Assembly: GCA_902591775.1 (NCBI GenBank)
Contig: CACJBW010000007.1
Span: 1 to 56,151 of the forward strand
DNA: 56,151 nucleotides
Direction: 5' to 3'
From: an uncultured Pelagibacteraceae bacterium
GTDB lineage: Bacteria; Pseudomonadota; Alphaproteobacteria; Pelagibacterales; Pelagibacteraceae
Part shown: piece by piece, positions 16,563 to 25,153 of the stretch
Layout of the letters: each line of letters begins with the position of its first letter
Position numbering within the stretch: position 1 is the first letter of the stretch
Program-made: the position numbers and the translations under genes
The notes under the pieces: model-generated
What the model saw: only the letters and a program-made list of their open reading frames with translations
Databases searched by the model: none
What the model was told of the DNA's origin: nothing

Positions 16563-17009
16563 TTGGTCTATTAAACCTGGTGCAATTTTCTTAGATTTTG
16601 AGGAAAATCTAAGTTTTTTAATAGCATCCAGATTAGATTTGTCATCTCCAACCACCACAAAACCAATCATTCCCATATTTTTGTGTGGTGTACACCAGTA
16701 AGCATATATCCCCGGGACATCGAACTTGTATTCAACATCCTTGTTATATTTTGATTTGAATTTGCCTACTCCCTCTGGCACACCCTTTTTTATGAATTCA
16801 ACGTTATGTCCTTTGTCATTTGCTTTCCAAAGAACTGTATCTCCAGTGTTTACTCTAACAATTTTAGGCTCAAAGACATTCGACTCCTTATCAAGCCTAT
16901 TCAACATTTCCACTGTAACATCCGCACCTAATGCTATATTCGTAAAAAATGTACTGATTAAAATTATAAATAAAATTATAAGTTTATTATTTTTTATCAT
17001 GATTGGCAT
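16557..17009 (-). CDS. Pseudoazurin-like blue copper protein
   Basis: 150 residues from 17009 (an alternative Met at 17000 gives 147). The signal peptide (hydrophobic residues about 9-22, cleavage near ALG-AD) sends it to the periplasm. Type 1 copper ligands are all present: His68 in DKGHNVEF, and Cys106, His109 and Met114 in AYWCTPHKNMGM. The fold end GFVVVGDD fits pseudoazurin, a small electron carrier that donates to nitrite or nitrous oxide reductases or cytochrome oxidases. No such reductase is in the window. Convergent with the HAD-like gene, overlapping by 6 bases. Confidence 0.88.
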   Translation of the reverse strand: MPIMIKNNKLIILFIILISTFFTNIALGADVTVEMLNRLDKESNVFEPKIVRVNTGDTVLWKANDKGHNVEFIKKGVPEGVGKFKSKYNKDVEYKFDVPGIYAYWCTPHKNMGMIGFVVVGDDKSNLDAIKKLRFSSKSKKIAPGLIDQL

Positions 17010-17070
17010 ATATTATCTAAAATTAGATAAACAATGTCTAATTGGTGTAACAAGTTGACACGTCTTTAAC

Positions 17071-18237
17071 TTAAATTTTTTTATATGATCTATCAGCTCT
17101 CAGGATTGTAAAAATTATTATTATCAAAAAGGGTATGCACAATATGTTCATAGTTTTCCAGCTAGTATAACTTAATACAACACCTGCCGTTAAACTTGCT
17201 GTAGCTTGAATTGAGAAAACTATAAAGTCATTAAAACCTTGAGCTCTAAACCTTTCTTCTTCTCTATAATTTAATACAAGTAAGCTTGTCCCCGATATAA
17301 ATAGAAAATTCCATCCAAGGCCTAAAAATATTAATGAAAAAAGATAGTTTGTAACTGTTTGATCAAGATAACTAAGAAATATTGTGATTATAAAAAATAA
17401 TACCCCACAATACATGATTTTGCTGTGTCCGAATTTTTTAATCAGATTTCCAGTAACTAATGCTGGTAGGAACATACTTATAATGTGCAATTGAATTACA
17501 AAACTAGTGCTATTTAAAGACATTTTGTCATGAATATGCATACTTATTGGAGTAGCTGTCATCAAAAACGACATAACTGCATAAGCAAATGATGAGGAGA
17601 CTAATGCCTGAAGAAACCTTGGTTGAGAAATTAACTCTGAAATTGATCTTCCTTTTGAAATTTTTTTTTTTTCAATAATTTTCTTTTCATTATAAAAAAC
17701 TAAAAAAATAATTGATGATAAAGTTAATAATGACAAACATAGATAAGAGCCGACATATAAACCCTCTGGAATAATATTCTTTCCAAAATTTGCTAGATTA
17801 GGACCTAATAAAGCTGATAAAATTCCTGCAAAAAGTAACAAAGAAATAGCTTTTGGAGCCTGTTTTTTATCTACACTTTCAGCTGCTGCAAAACGATATT
17901 GATGAGCAAATGCCATCCCAAATCCAAGTGAAAAGCAAGAAAATGAATAAAGAATAAAGTTTTGTCTCATCACTGCATAAGCTGCTAGTAAAGCAAATAA
18001 TGAGGTTGTGATGGATGATAATATAAATCCTTTTTTTCTACCAGTGATACTCATTATTTTGGAAGCAGCTATTATAAAAATGGCTGTACCAACAATTGAT
18101 AATGACATTGGCAAAGTCGACAAAGATTTAATTGGGCTTATATTAGATCCAATAATTCCGCTTAAAAAAACTGTTACAGGTGCAACTGAAAACGCACATG
18201 CGTTGCTAGCAAATAGCAACCATACATTTTTATTCAT
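17071..18237 (-). CDS. MFS transporter
   Basis: A 388-residue protein with about twelve hydrophobic helices in two halves. The loop after helix 2 (KIMSITGRKKGF) matches the MFS motif A region, and the second-half counterpart is NLIKKFGHSKIMY. Charged helix 4-5 region YRFAAAESVDKKQAPKAISL fits YqgE/YnfM-like proton-driven exporters. The substrate is unknown. It lies 7 bases after the ProW gene on the same strand, so it may be co-transcribed with the betaine importer. Confidence 0.85.
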   Translation of the reverse strand: MNKNVWLLFASNACAFSVAPVTVFLSGIIGSNISPIKSLSTLPMSLSIVGTAIFIIAASKIMSITGRKKGFILSSITTSLFALLAAYAVMRQNFILYSFSCFSLGFGMAFAHQYRFAAAESVDKKQAPKAISLLLFAGILSALLGPNLANFGKNIIPEGLYVGSYLCLSLLTLSSIIFLVFYNEKKIIEKKKISKGRSISELISQPRFLQALVSSSFAYAVMSFLMTATPISMHIHDKMSLNSTSFVIQLHIISMFLPALVTGNLIKKFGHSKIMYCGVLFFIITIFLSYLDQTVTNYLFSLIFLGLGWNFLFISGTSLLVLNYREEERFRAQGFNDFIVFSIQATASLTAGVVLSYTSWKTMNILCIPFLIIIIFTILRADRSYKKI

Positions 18238-18244
18238 TAGAGAA

Positions 18245-19747
18245 TTAAACTCTTTTCTTACCTTGAACTACTCTGTCCAATATTAAGGCAACAAATAATA
18301 TTGCAACACCGGCTAAAATTCCTTGTCCTACATTTGCATATTGTAAAGCTTCTAGAACATCTTGTCCTAATCCTTTGGCTCCTATTAATGATGCTACAAC
18401 AACCATTGCTAAACTTAACATCACAGTTTGATTTACACCAGCAAGTATTGATGGAGTTGCAAGTGGTAAATCTACTTTTCTGAGAAGATACCATTTAGAT
18501 GCTCCATAAGCTATTGCTGCCTCTCTGATAGTTTCAGGAACTCCTCTTAATCCTAATACTGTAAGTCTTACAACTGGTGTTCCTCCAAAAATCATTGTAA
18601 TAATTACAGCCGCAACCTTACCTGTTCCAAAAAATGCAATGACAGGAATCATAAATACAAATGCAGGCATTGTTTGCATAAAGTCCATTATTGGTCTTAT
18701 CATTGAATAAAACCTTTGACGTCTTGCACAATAAATTCCTAAAGGTATTCCTATAACAATACTTAAAATTGCTGCTGTTCCTAATAAAGCAAGTGTTGTC
18801 ATAGCTTTAACCCAAAATCCCAAAAAACCCATGTAAGCTAAAAATCCTGCAGAGTATATCGCAGTTCTTATTCCTGCTGACAAAGCAGTTAAAACTACAA
18901 TGGTAGTTATAATCACAATCCAAGGTGTTTTTACAAATAAAAGTTCTAAAAAATCAAGAACAGATCTAATTCCAATTGTAATTGCAGTAAATACTGCATC
19001 TCCTTTGATAACAGCATAATCAAAAATTGTTTCTACCCATTTAATAGATGTAAGTCTTATTTCTGGGTGAGTAGGAAAATCATTCATTATTGAGAAGAAA
19101 CCTGGGAAGCTATAATGTATTACTGAAAAAAACATTATAACTATAGTAAAACCAACACTTAATAAATAATTTTTTGTTTTCATTCCAGGGTTAATCGTTT
19201 TATTTGACAACCATTCGGAGTATCTTTTTTCTAAAACTGTATTCGCTAATATTCCTTGAATAAATTTTACAAAAATTAATAATAAAATTCCTGAAATAGT
19301 AATCCATATTGCTGAAGCCTCAATTTGCTGAACATCAACTACATATTCCTTCATTGCCTCTTCAAGTGATTTAATTGCCCTCTCGTAGACTTCGACTTTA
19401 TCTGGGTTGTTTTCTTTTGCAGCCTCTAATTGTTTATATCTAAAATCGATAGTTGATTGAATTTTATCAATTTTTTCAACAGCATCTTTAGTGATGTTGC
19501 CAAATAATCCTCTAACAATTTGAACAACAGCAAATGTTTCCACAATTAGAAATGCCAGAGCATAATTCCATACATTTCTCACTCCAAACCATACTGGTCC
19601 AAACAGTGCTGCAAATAAGTTAAAAGAGTAAGAGTATGATGGTTTGCTACCAATTTTTTTAAACTCTTTGATATAGTAGTCTGGATTTGAAATTACAAAA
19701 TTTTTAATAAGTTCAGATCTTGGTAAATTTTTAATTTCCTTACTCAT
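18245..19747 (-). CDS. proW: Glycine betaine/proline ABC transporter permease, long form
   Basis: 500 residues from the ATG at 19747, which overlaps the ProV stop (ATGAGTAA); an upstream Met at 19765 is less likely. The C-terminal half (about residues 290-500) is a normal OpuAB/ProW permease with the EAA motif region ETIREAAIAYGASKWYLLRK. The N-terminal about 200 residues are extra. They start with FNLFAALFGPVWFGVRNVWN, like the DUF2628 membrane segment, followed by helices and a charged coiled-coil-like stretch at about 95-135. E. coli ProW is about 350 residues. Acts with ProV and ProX to import betaines. Confidence 0.9.
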   Translation of the reverse strand: MSKEIKNLPRSELIKNFVISNPDYYIKEFKKIGSKPSYSYSFNLFAALFGPVWFGVRNVWNYALAFLIVETFAVVQIVRGLFGNITKDAVEKIDKIQSTIDFRYKQLEAAKENNPDKVEVYERAIKSLEEAMKEYVVDVQQIEASAIWITISGILLLIFVKFIQGILANTVLEKRYSEWLSNKTINPGMKTKNYLLSVGFTIVIMFFSVIHYSFPGFFSIMNDFPTHPEIRLTSIKWVETIFDYAVIKGDAVFTAITIGIRSVLDFLELLFVKTPWIVIITTIVVLTALSAGIRTAIYSAGFLAYMGFLGFWVKAMTTLALLGTAAILSIVIGIPLGIYCARRQRFYSMIRPIMDFMQTMPAFVFMIPVIAFFGTGKVAAVIITMIFGGTPVVRLTVLGLRGVPETIREAAIAYGASKWYLLRKVDLPLATPSILAGVNQTVMLSLAMVVVASLIGAKGLGQDVLEALQYANVGQGILAGVAILFVALILDRVVQGKKRV

Positions 19748-20792
19748 TATCATTTCCTTCAACAACTGCCTTTAATAGGTCTGATTGAGTAATAATTCCA
19801 ACTTCAGTATTATGGTCGTTTACAACTACAATTGGTTTATCTTTTGAAACAGATGTTTCAATAAGTTTGCTTAATATATCGTTTTCATTCACTTTTTCAT
19901 TATTACTTAAATTTTCCCCAAAATTTTTTTTATATTGTTCTATAGGTTGCATAATAGTTTTAGCCTGAACAACTTTTAATCTTGAAATTCCTTTTACAAA
20001 GTCTGCAACATATTCGTCAGATGGATTTACAACTATTTCTTCAGGGGTTCCGATTTGAACAACTCTTCCATCTCGCATTATTGCTATTCTATGTCCAACT
20101 CTTACAGCTTCATCAAGATCATGAGTAATAAATACAGTAGTTTTTTTCATCTGTTTTGAAAGTTTAATAAACTCTGTTTGAAGTTGGCGTCTTATAAGTG
20201 GATCAAGTGCACTAAAAGGCTCATCCATGAGTAAAAATTCAGGATCAGCAGCTAATGCTCTGGCCAACCCTACTCTTTGTTGCATTCCTCCAGATAATTC
20301 ATGTGCGTATTTATTACCCCACCCTTGTAATTCAACAATATTTAAGATGTTATTTGCTGCATCTAACCTATCATTTTTACTTACTCCTCTTATTTCTAAA
20401 GGCATTGCAATATTATCTAAAACAGATCTGTGGGGCATCAATGCAAAATTTTGAAATACCATACCAATTTTTTTATTTCTAAGTTCTTGTAAATTTTCTT
20501 TATTAAATTGCATTACATCCTGATTGTTTATTAAAATTTTTCCAGATGTTGGATCTAATAATCTATTAATATGCCTTACAAGTGTTGACTTACCACTACC
20601 TGATAATCCCATAACACAAAAGATTTCACCTTTATTAACATCAAACGAAACATCAGAAACTCCAATTACTGAATTGTACTTTTCTAAAGCTTCTTGTTTT
20701 GAAATTTTCTTATTTTGGATTGCATCTAATGCATCATTGGATATATTTCCAAATATTTTCCAAACGTTTTGGATCTGTATAGCAGCTTCCAT
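19740..20792 (-). CDS. proV: Glycine betaine/proline ABC transporter ATP-binding protein
   Basis: A 350-residue ATPase. It has Walker A GLSGSGKSTLVRH, the Q-loop VFQNFALMPHRS, signature LSGGMQQRVGLARAL, Walker B FLLMDEPFSALD and the H-loop FITHDLDEAVRVGHR, all typical of ProV/OpuAA. The C-terminus (about 290-345) carries a CBS-like half (KPIVVVNDHNTEVGIITQSDLLKAV), a domain that in OpuA senses ionic strength. Its stop codon overlaps the ProW start. The binding protein ProX lies upstream, separated by a hairpin. Confidence 0.93.
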   Translation of the reverse strand: MEAAIQIQNVWKIFGNISNDALDAIQNKKISKQEALEKYNSVIGVSDVSFDVNKGEIFCVMGLSGSGKSTLVRHINRLLDPTSGKILINNQDVMQFNKENLQELRNKKIGMVFQNFALMPHRSVLDNIAMPLEIRGVSKNDRLDAANNILNIVELQGWGNKYAHELSGGMQQRVGLARALAADPEFLLMDEPFSALDPLIRRQLQTEFIKLSKQMKKTTVFITHDLDEAVRVGHRIAIMRDGRVVQIGTPEEIVVNPSDEYVADFVKGISRLKVVQAKTIMQPIEQYKKNFGENLSNNEKVNENDILSKLIETSVSKDKPIVVVNDHNTEVGIITQSDLLKAVVEGNDNE

Positions 20793-20826
20793 AAAAGGAT
20801 TTTAGCTTAATATTATTGAAAATGAT

Positions 20827-20850
20827 ACCTGGCAACTATAGTCGCCAGGT
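20827..20850 (-). terminator. Hairpin between proX and proV
   Basis: ACCTGGC (20827-20833) pairs with GCCAGGT (20844-20850) around a 10-base loop, located after the proX stop and before the proV start. A T-poor tail follows on the minus strand, so partial termination or 3' protection of the proX message is more likely than full termination. Confidence 0.7.
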
Positions 20851-20873
20851 AAATTAAATTTAAATTGACTAAA

Positions 20874-21836
20874 TTAAAGACCTAACCAACCATCAACTGT
20901 TGATTTATTTTTAGCCATCCAGTCTCTTGCAACTTCACCTGGGTCTCTTTTTTGAACTGAAACCTCGAATGCCATCCAAGAAACATCATCTGCTGTAATC
21001 TGAAAATTTTTGAAAAATTCAACAATTGCTGGTGATTTACTTTCTAAAGAAGTTCCCCATCCGATTTGAATTTGTTTCAAAGCATCCTTTGAAGCTACAT
21101 ATGATTTTTGATACCAATCTGCATCTGCTTTTGGTTGTATCATTTTGTATTTAGCTGGATCATACTTTGGTTCTTCCAACATAACTACATCAGCCATTCC
21201 CCAAATAGCATGAGGTTTGTAACAATAAAATGCGTAACCCTCACCCTTTTTGATCGAGTCTAAAACTCTAGCATTTTTTACAGCTTCAGCAGCTCTTATT
21301 GGCTCTATACCAGCATCGTAGAGTTTATAATCTCTAAGTTTTACTTGGTTTACATTTGCAGAAGCCCATCCGTCAGCACCAATCCAAAACTCACCTTTTC
21401 CATTTCCATCACTATCCATTGCTTTAACAACTTCTGGTCTCCCCAAATCTTCTATTGCAGTAATATTCATTTTCTTTGCAAATTGTTGTGAAACACAATA
21501 GCCTTGATTTCCCTCGTAAGGGTTTTTGCTTAATTGTAATGTTCCTTTTGGCACTAAATCTTTTGTATAAGCTTCTTGATTTGGTAGCCAAATATCAGGG
21601 TGAACTTCGATTTCACCTTTGCTTCTATCAATCGCTCCATAGATTGCAGTATTGTTACCTGGAACTAACTCGGCTTCACCACCCATTTTATCAATGACAA
21701 CAGCAGCAAGTAAATTTGCAATTGCAGTTGCACCCGTCCAACCAGGATCACCAATTTTTACTTTTTCAGCAAAACTTGAGGCTGGTACAAACAATGAAAT
21801 TACTCCAGCAACAAGAATTTTTTTGATTATATTCAT
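20874..21836 (-). CDS. proX: Glycine betaine/proline ABC transporter substrate-binding protein
   Basis: A 320-residue protein with a signal peptide (hydrophobic residues about 8-22, cleavage near SFA-EK). The OpuAC fold is readable from KIGDPGWTGATAIANLLAAV, EVHPDIWLPNQEAYTKDLV and GYAFYCYKPHAIWGMADVV. Trp and Tyr residues in these segments usually form the cage for quaternary ammonium. First gene of the proX-proV-proW operon. It supplies osmolytes such as glycine betaine, and in SAR11-type cells may also serve DMSP, choline or proline betaine. Confidence 0.9.
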   Translation of the reverse strand: MNIIKKILVAGVISLFVPASSFAEKVKIGDPGWTGATAIANLLAAVVIDKMGGEAELVPGNNTAIYGAIDRSKGEIEVHPDIWLPNQEAYTKDLVPKGTLQLSKNPYEGNQGYCVSQQFAKKMNITAIEDLGRPEVVKAMDSDGNGKGEFWIGADGWASANVNQVKLRDYKLYDAGIEPIRAAEAVKNARVLDSIKKGEGYAFYCYKPHAIWGMADVVMLEEPKYDPAKYKMIQPKADADWYQKSYVASKDALKQIQIGWGTSLESKSPAIVEFFKNFQITADDVSWMAFEVSVQKRDPGEVARDWMAKNKSTVDGWLGL

Positions 21837-21954
21837 ATTTTCCCCATTTAAGTTATTTTTATAAACAAAATCTAACTTTGTTTTAAATTTAGAGTCAACA
21901 TTTCTAATAAGCTAAAATGTAAATACTGCTATGCAAAAGCCTAAAATGGCCGAT

Positions 21955-22707
21955 TTAAATAAGAAAGTCCTCAACAACTTGGTTAAATTTCTGAGGCTGC
22001 TCAAGATGTACATTGTGACAGCAGTTCTTAAATATTTTTAAATCACTATCAGGAATATTATTGTTAAGTGTTGAGACTTGTTCAAAATTATAGGATTTGT
22101 CTTTATCTCCCCAGATTATCAAGGTTTTGTTTTTTATTTTTTTTAAATTTTCTAATCCATTCCAGTCTCTCATGGCTATTAAAGCGTTACGCGCTGTTTC
22201 TTCAGATATATTTTTAACTGCATTTTCACATAAATAATAATTTTTAGCTTGATCTCCATCAACAAACCATTTCGGTGGTATTCTTTTTACTTGTTCCTTA
22301 ATTCCTTCCTCACCCAACTTTTTTATCGATGTATTTATAGGTTCAAATCTTCCTGGGATGTCACCTATAGGTCCAGTAGCGAAACAAATCAATTTATTAA
22401 TTCTATCTCCAGATATATTTGCAATTTCTTGTACTATCATTCCACCCATAGAGTGACCCATTAAATTAAACTTATCTATATTTTTTAAATCAATTTGTTG
22501 GATAATGAATTTAGCCATTAAACTAATACTATTTAAAGATTTTGCATTAAAGCTTTCACCAAATCCTGGTAAGGCTGGTGCAATAATTCTAAATTTTTTA
22601 TGAAGATAATCTTTTTGGAGTTTCCACATTTCTGATGATCCTAGATATCCATGAACTAAAACTAGTGGATATCCTGAACCAATATCATCAATATAAATAT
22701 CTTGCAT
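21955..22707 (-). CDS. Alpha/beta hydrolase
   Basis: A 250-residue protein with the complete triad region: oxyanion loop VLVHGYLGSSEMW, nucleophile elbow GHSMGG (Ser86), acid in IIWGDKDKSY (about Asp 200) and His in CCHNVHLEQP. This is the general esterase/lactonase/BioH-like group, and no substrate can be named. Upstream of and on the same strand as proX, but separated by about 120 bases. It is divergent from the racemase gene with a 60-base shared promoter gap. Confidence 0.82.
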   Translation of the reverse strand: MQDIYIDDIGSGYPLVLVHGYLGSSEMWKLQKDYLHKKFRIIAPALPGFGESFNAKSLNSISLMAKFIIQQIDLKNIDKFNLMGHSMGGMIVQEIANISGDRINKLICFATGPIGDIPGRFEPINTSIKKLGEEGIKEQVKRIPPKWFVDGDQAKNYYLCENAVKNISEETARNALIAMRDWNGLENLKKIKNKTLIIWGDKDKSYNFEQVSTLNNNIPDSDLKIFKNCCHNVHLEQPQKFNQVVEDFLI

Positions 22708-22767
22708 AATTGTTTATAAAATATAGTTGTATATTGTAACTTTTAAAACAAAATTCAAAGTAGATTT

Positions 22768-23466
22768 ATGATTGGTATTCTTGGAGGAATGGGAACACAG
22801 GCTGGATTAGATTTTTGTAATAAACTTGCGAAAATAAATGCTGGAAAACTTGATCAACAATATCCAATGTTTGTTTTATATAACAAGTCTAACATTCCAA
22901 AACGACCAGAAAATTTAAAAAAATATTACAACGTTTTAGATTCACTTGTTGAAGGGTGTAAAATGTTACAAAAAAATAATTGTAAATTCATAGTAATGCC
23001 ATGCAACACAGCTCATTATTGGTATGATGATTTAAGAAAAAAAGTTAAAATACCAATACTTAGTATGCCTAAAGAAGTTTACTTAGATACATCAAAAAAC
23101 TGTAAAAAAAACTCTAAGATTGGTATTTTATCTACTGAGGCTACATTAAGTACTAAAGTTTATAATAAATATTTTGATAAAAATTTTAATTTAGTAAGTC
23201 CTAACAAAAGTTTACAAAAAAATTCAGTAAATAAATCAATAAAGCTAGTTAAAATGGGAAAAATTAAAGAAGCAGAAAAAGCAATTAGACCAGCAGTAAG
23301 TTACTTAATGAAAATTAAATGTAAAAAAATTATTCTAGGCTGTACTGAGCTGCCAATTGCAATATTTGCTTATAAATCTTTTAAGAAAATTAAACAATCA
23401 AAAGTATTTGTTGATCCAAACCTTCTGTTGGCAAATATTTCTATGAAAAAATATAAAAGATTTTAA
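22768..23466 (+). CDS. Aspartate/glutamate racemase family protein
   Basis: A 232-residue protein beginning with IGILGGMGTQAGLDF, the family opening motif. It has the two catalytic cysteines: Cys79 in VMPCNTAHYW and Cys192 in LGCTELPIA. These PLP-independent racemases invert aspartate, glutamate or related acids via the two thiols. Length is normal for aspartate racemase. Monocistronic, followed by a strong bidirectional hairpin. It may provide D-amino acid for or from peptidoglycan; the substrate is not certain. Confidence 0.85.
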   Translation: MIGILGGMGTQAGLDFCNKLAKINAGKLDQQYPMFVLYNKSNIPKRPENLKKYYNVLDSLVEGCKMLQKNNCKFIVMPCNTAHYWYDDLRKKVKIPILSMPKEVYLDTSKNCKKNSKIGILSTEATLSTKVYNKYFDKNFNLVSPNKSLQKNSVNKSIKLVKMGKIKEAEKAIRPAVSYLMKIKCKKIILGCTELPIAIFAYKSFKKIKQSKVFVDPNLLLANISMKKYKRF

Positions 23467-23470
23467 TTTA

Positions 23471-23504
23471 ATCTCAGTTCTAATTATTAAACTAGAACTG
23501 AGAT
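23471..23504. terminator. Bidirectional terminator between racemase and peroxiredoxin genes
   Basis: ATCTCAGTTCTA (23471-23482) pairs perfectly with TAGAACTGAGAT (23493-23504) around a 10-base AT loop. It sits between two convergent genes and is flanked by A/T runs on both sides, as expected of a shared terminator. Confidence 0.75.
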
Positions 23505-23527
23505 AATAAATTAATCCGAAATCCTTA

Positions 23528-24187
23528 TTACTTTGTAGGATCTGGAACTTTTCTTAAATAAGGCTTAACTGTTTCCCATCCATCTGGATATATTTTTTTA
23601 GCCTCGTCGTCTTTTACAGCAGGAAGAATTACAACATCTTCACCTTTTTTCCAATTAGCTGGAGTAGCAACTCTATGTTTTGCAGTAAGTTGCATTGAGT
23701 CTATGGCTCTCAAAATTTCATGGAAATTTCTACCTGTAGCCATTGGGTAAGTTAAATAAAGACCAATTCTTTTATCTGGTCTTACAACAAAAATAGTTCT
23801 AACAGTCTCATTATCAACTGCTGTTCTTCCCATTGAAGTTGTTCCTGCATCGGCTTCTAACATATTGAAAAGTTTTGCAACTTTTAAATCTTCATCAGCG
23901 ATAATAGGATAATCAGGCATCGTTCCAGATACATCTTTGATATCTTCTAACCATTTTTTGTGATCCTCAACTCCATCTACACTTAGTCCGATTACTTTTA
24001 CATTTCGCGCATCAAACTCAGCTTTCATTTGTCCTAATGAACCTAATTCTGTAGTACAAACTGGTGTAAAATCTTTTGGGTGAGAAAATAATACGCCCCA
24101 ACTATCTCCAAGCCACTCATGAAAAGAAATATCTCCCTCTGTAGTTTTGCATTGAAAATCAGGACACATACTGTTTATTTTTAACAT
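23528..24187 (-). CDS. 1-Cys peroxiredoxin (Prx6 type)
   Basis: A 219-residue protein with the peroxidatic motif PKDFTPVCTTELG (Cys44, Thr41) and the Prx6-type C-terminal domain TPANWKKGEDVVILPAV. The only other cysteines (Cys8 and Cys13) are near the N-terminus, and there is no resolving Cys near the C-terminus, which fits a 1-Cys enzyme. It reduces hydrogen peroxide and organic hydroperoxides in the cytoplasm. A good ribosome binding site (AAGGAGAGAC) precedes the ATG. Divergent from the persulfide dioxygenase gene, so the two may share a promoter region. Confidence 0.9.
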   Translation of the reverse strand: MLKINSMCPDFQCKTTEGDISFHEWLGDSWGVLFSHPKDFTPVCTTELGSLGQMKAEFDARNVKVIGLSVDGVEDHKKWLEDIKDVSGTMPDYPIIADEDLKVAKLFNMLEADAGTTSMGRTAVDNETVRTIFVVRPDKRIGLYLTYPMATGRNFHEILRAIDSMQLTAKHRVATPANWKKGEDVVILPAVKDDEAKKIYPDGWETVKPYLRKVPDPTK

Positions 24188-24265
24188 TTAGTCTCTCCTT
24201 AGTTATTATTTAGAATAATTATAATGAAGATTGATTTGGTATGCAAATTTTAATAGTCTTTTAAT

Positions 24266-24958
24266 ATGATATTTAACCAATTGTTTGATGAAAAATCCTC
24301 AACTTATACCTACATTATTTCTAGTGGAAAAGGCAGAGAGGCTTTGATCATAGATCCAGTTATTGAGCATACTGATCAATATATAAGAGTTTTAAAAGAT
24401 TTAGATTTAAAACTAGTGAAGGTAATAGACACTCATATTCATGCTGATCATGTGACTGGTCTAAACGAGTTAAATAAAAGAACAAATTGCATTCGTATTA
24501 TGGGTGAAAATTCTAAGTCGGAGGTCATTGATATAAAATTAAAAGATGAAGAAAATATAAATATTGAGAGTATAGAGCTTAAAGCTATATATACTCCAGG
24601 TCATACTGATTGTTCATATAGTTACTTAATGAATGATAGAGTTTTTACAGGAGATACACTTTTAATTAATGGGACAGGTAGAACAGATTTTCAAAATGGT
24701 AGTGCTCATCAGGCTTATGATTCATTGTTTGGCAAACTTTTAAAACTTCCAGAAGAAACACTTGTTTATCCTGCTCATGATTATAATGGAAAAAAAAATT
24801 CAACAATTGGTAGTGAGAAGAACAATAACCCTCGATTACAAGTCAGTTCAAAAGAGGAATATGCTGAAATAATGGATAATCTTAATCTTGCTAACCCAAA
24901 AATGATGGATATTGCAGTCCCTGCAAATCTAAAGGGATTAACACTTAAAGAACTCTAA
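24266..24958 (+). CDS. Persulfide dioxygenase, ETHE1-like (MBL fold)
   Basis: A 230-residue metallo-beta-lactamase-fold protein. It has THIHADHVTG (His57, His59, Asp61, His62), TPGHTD (His113), FTGDTLLINGTGRTDFQNG (Asp130) and VYPAHDY (His171). The GRTDFQ sequence is the usual marker of the ETHE1 group, separating it from glyoxalase II. ETHE1 uses iron and oxygen to turn glutathione persulfide into sulfite. Adjacent cysE-cysK and a Cys-rich mini-protein support a role in sulfane-sulfur or cysteine homeostasis. Confidence 0.85.
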   Translation: MIFNQLFDEKSSTYTYIISSGKGREALIIDPVIEHTDQYIRVLKDLDLKLVKVIDTHIHADHVTGLNELNKRTNCIRIMGENSKSEVIDIKLKDEENINIESIELKAIYTPGHTDCSYSYLMNDRVFTGDTLLINGTGRTDFQNGSAHQAYDSLFGKLLKLPEETLVYPAHDYNGKKNSTIGSEKNNNPRLQVSSKEEYAEIMDNLNLANPKMMDIAVPANLKGLTLKEL

Positions 24959-25012
24959 AATCAGGGTTATTATTAGTATTGTTTTTAAAAAATATACAAT
25001 TATATAACTCTT

Positions 25013-25123
25013 ATGGTATGCAATAATACACACTGTAAATGTAAGAACTGTTCTTGTGACAGATGCGTTTGTAAAAATTGTGATTGCAAACCATCATCAG
25101 AAAACTGCTGTTGTAACAAGTAG
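25013..25123 (+). CDS. Cys-rich metallothionein-like mini-protein
   Basis: A 36-codon ORF (ATG 25013, TAG 25121-25123) in the gap between the persulfide dioxygenase and cysE. It has twelve cysteines, at positions 3, 8, 10, 13, 15, 18, 20, 23, 25, 32, 33 and 34, i.e. a regular C-x-C-x-x-C alternation ending in a CCC run. The rest is Lys, Asn and Asp with no hydrophobic core. This is the composition of a metallothionein, but it does not match the classic SmtA/BmtA pattern as I recall it. Probably binds zinc, copper or cadmium. No strong ribosome binding site is visible, so translation is not assured. Confidence 0.65.
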   Translation: MVCNNTHCKCKNCSCDRCVCKNCDCKPSSENCCCNK

Positions 25124-25153
25124 TTAAATTTTAATAACTAATCTTAAATAAAC

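Noticed and set aside
20821..20870. A riboswitch between proX and proV
   Set aside because: Only one short stem is visible, with no conserved aptamer features; a simple intercistronic hairpin is sufficient.
24266..24958. Hydroxyacylglutathione hydrolase (glyoxalase II)
   Set aside because: The GRTDFQ motif and metal-ligand pattern match ETHE1-type persulfide dioxygenases; glyoxalase II has GRFFEG-like sequence there and a second metal site.
24959..25153. A gap that might hold a tRNA or small RNA
   Set aside because: No cloverleaf or T-loop consensus (GTTCRA) was found; the gap is explained by the Cys-rich ORF at 25013-25123.
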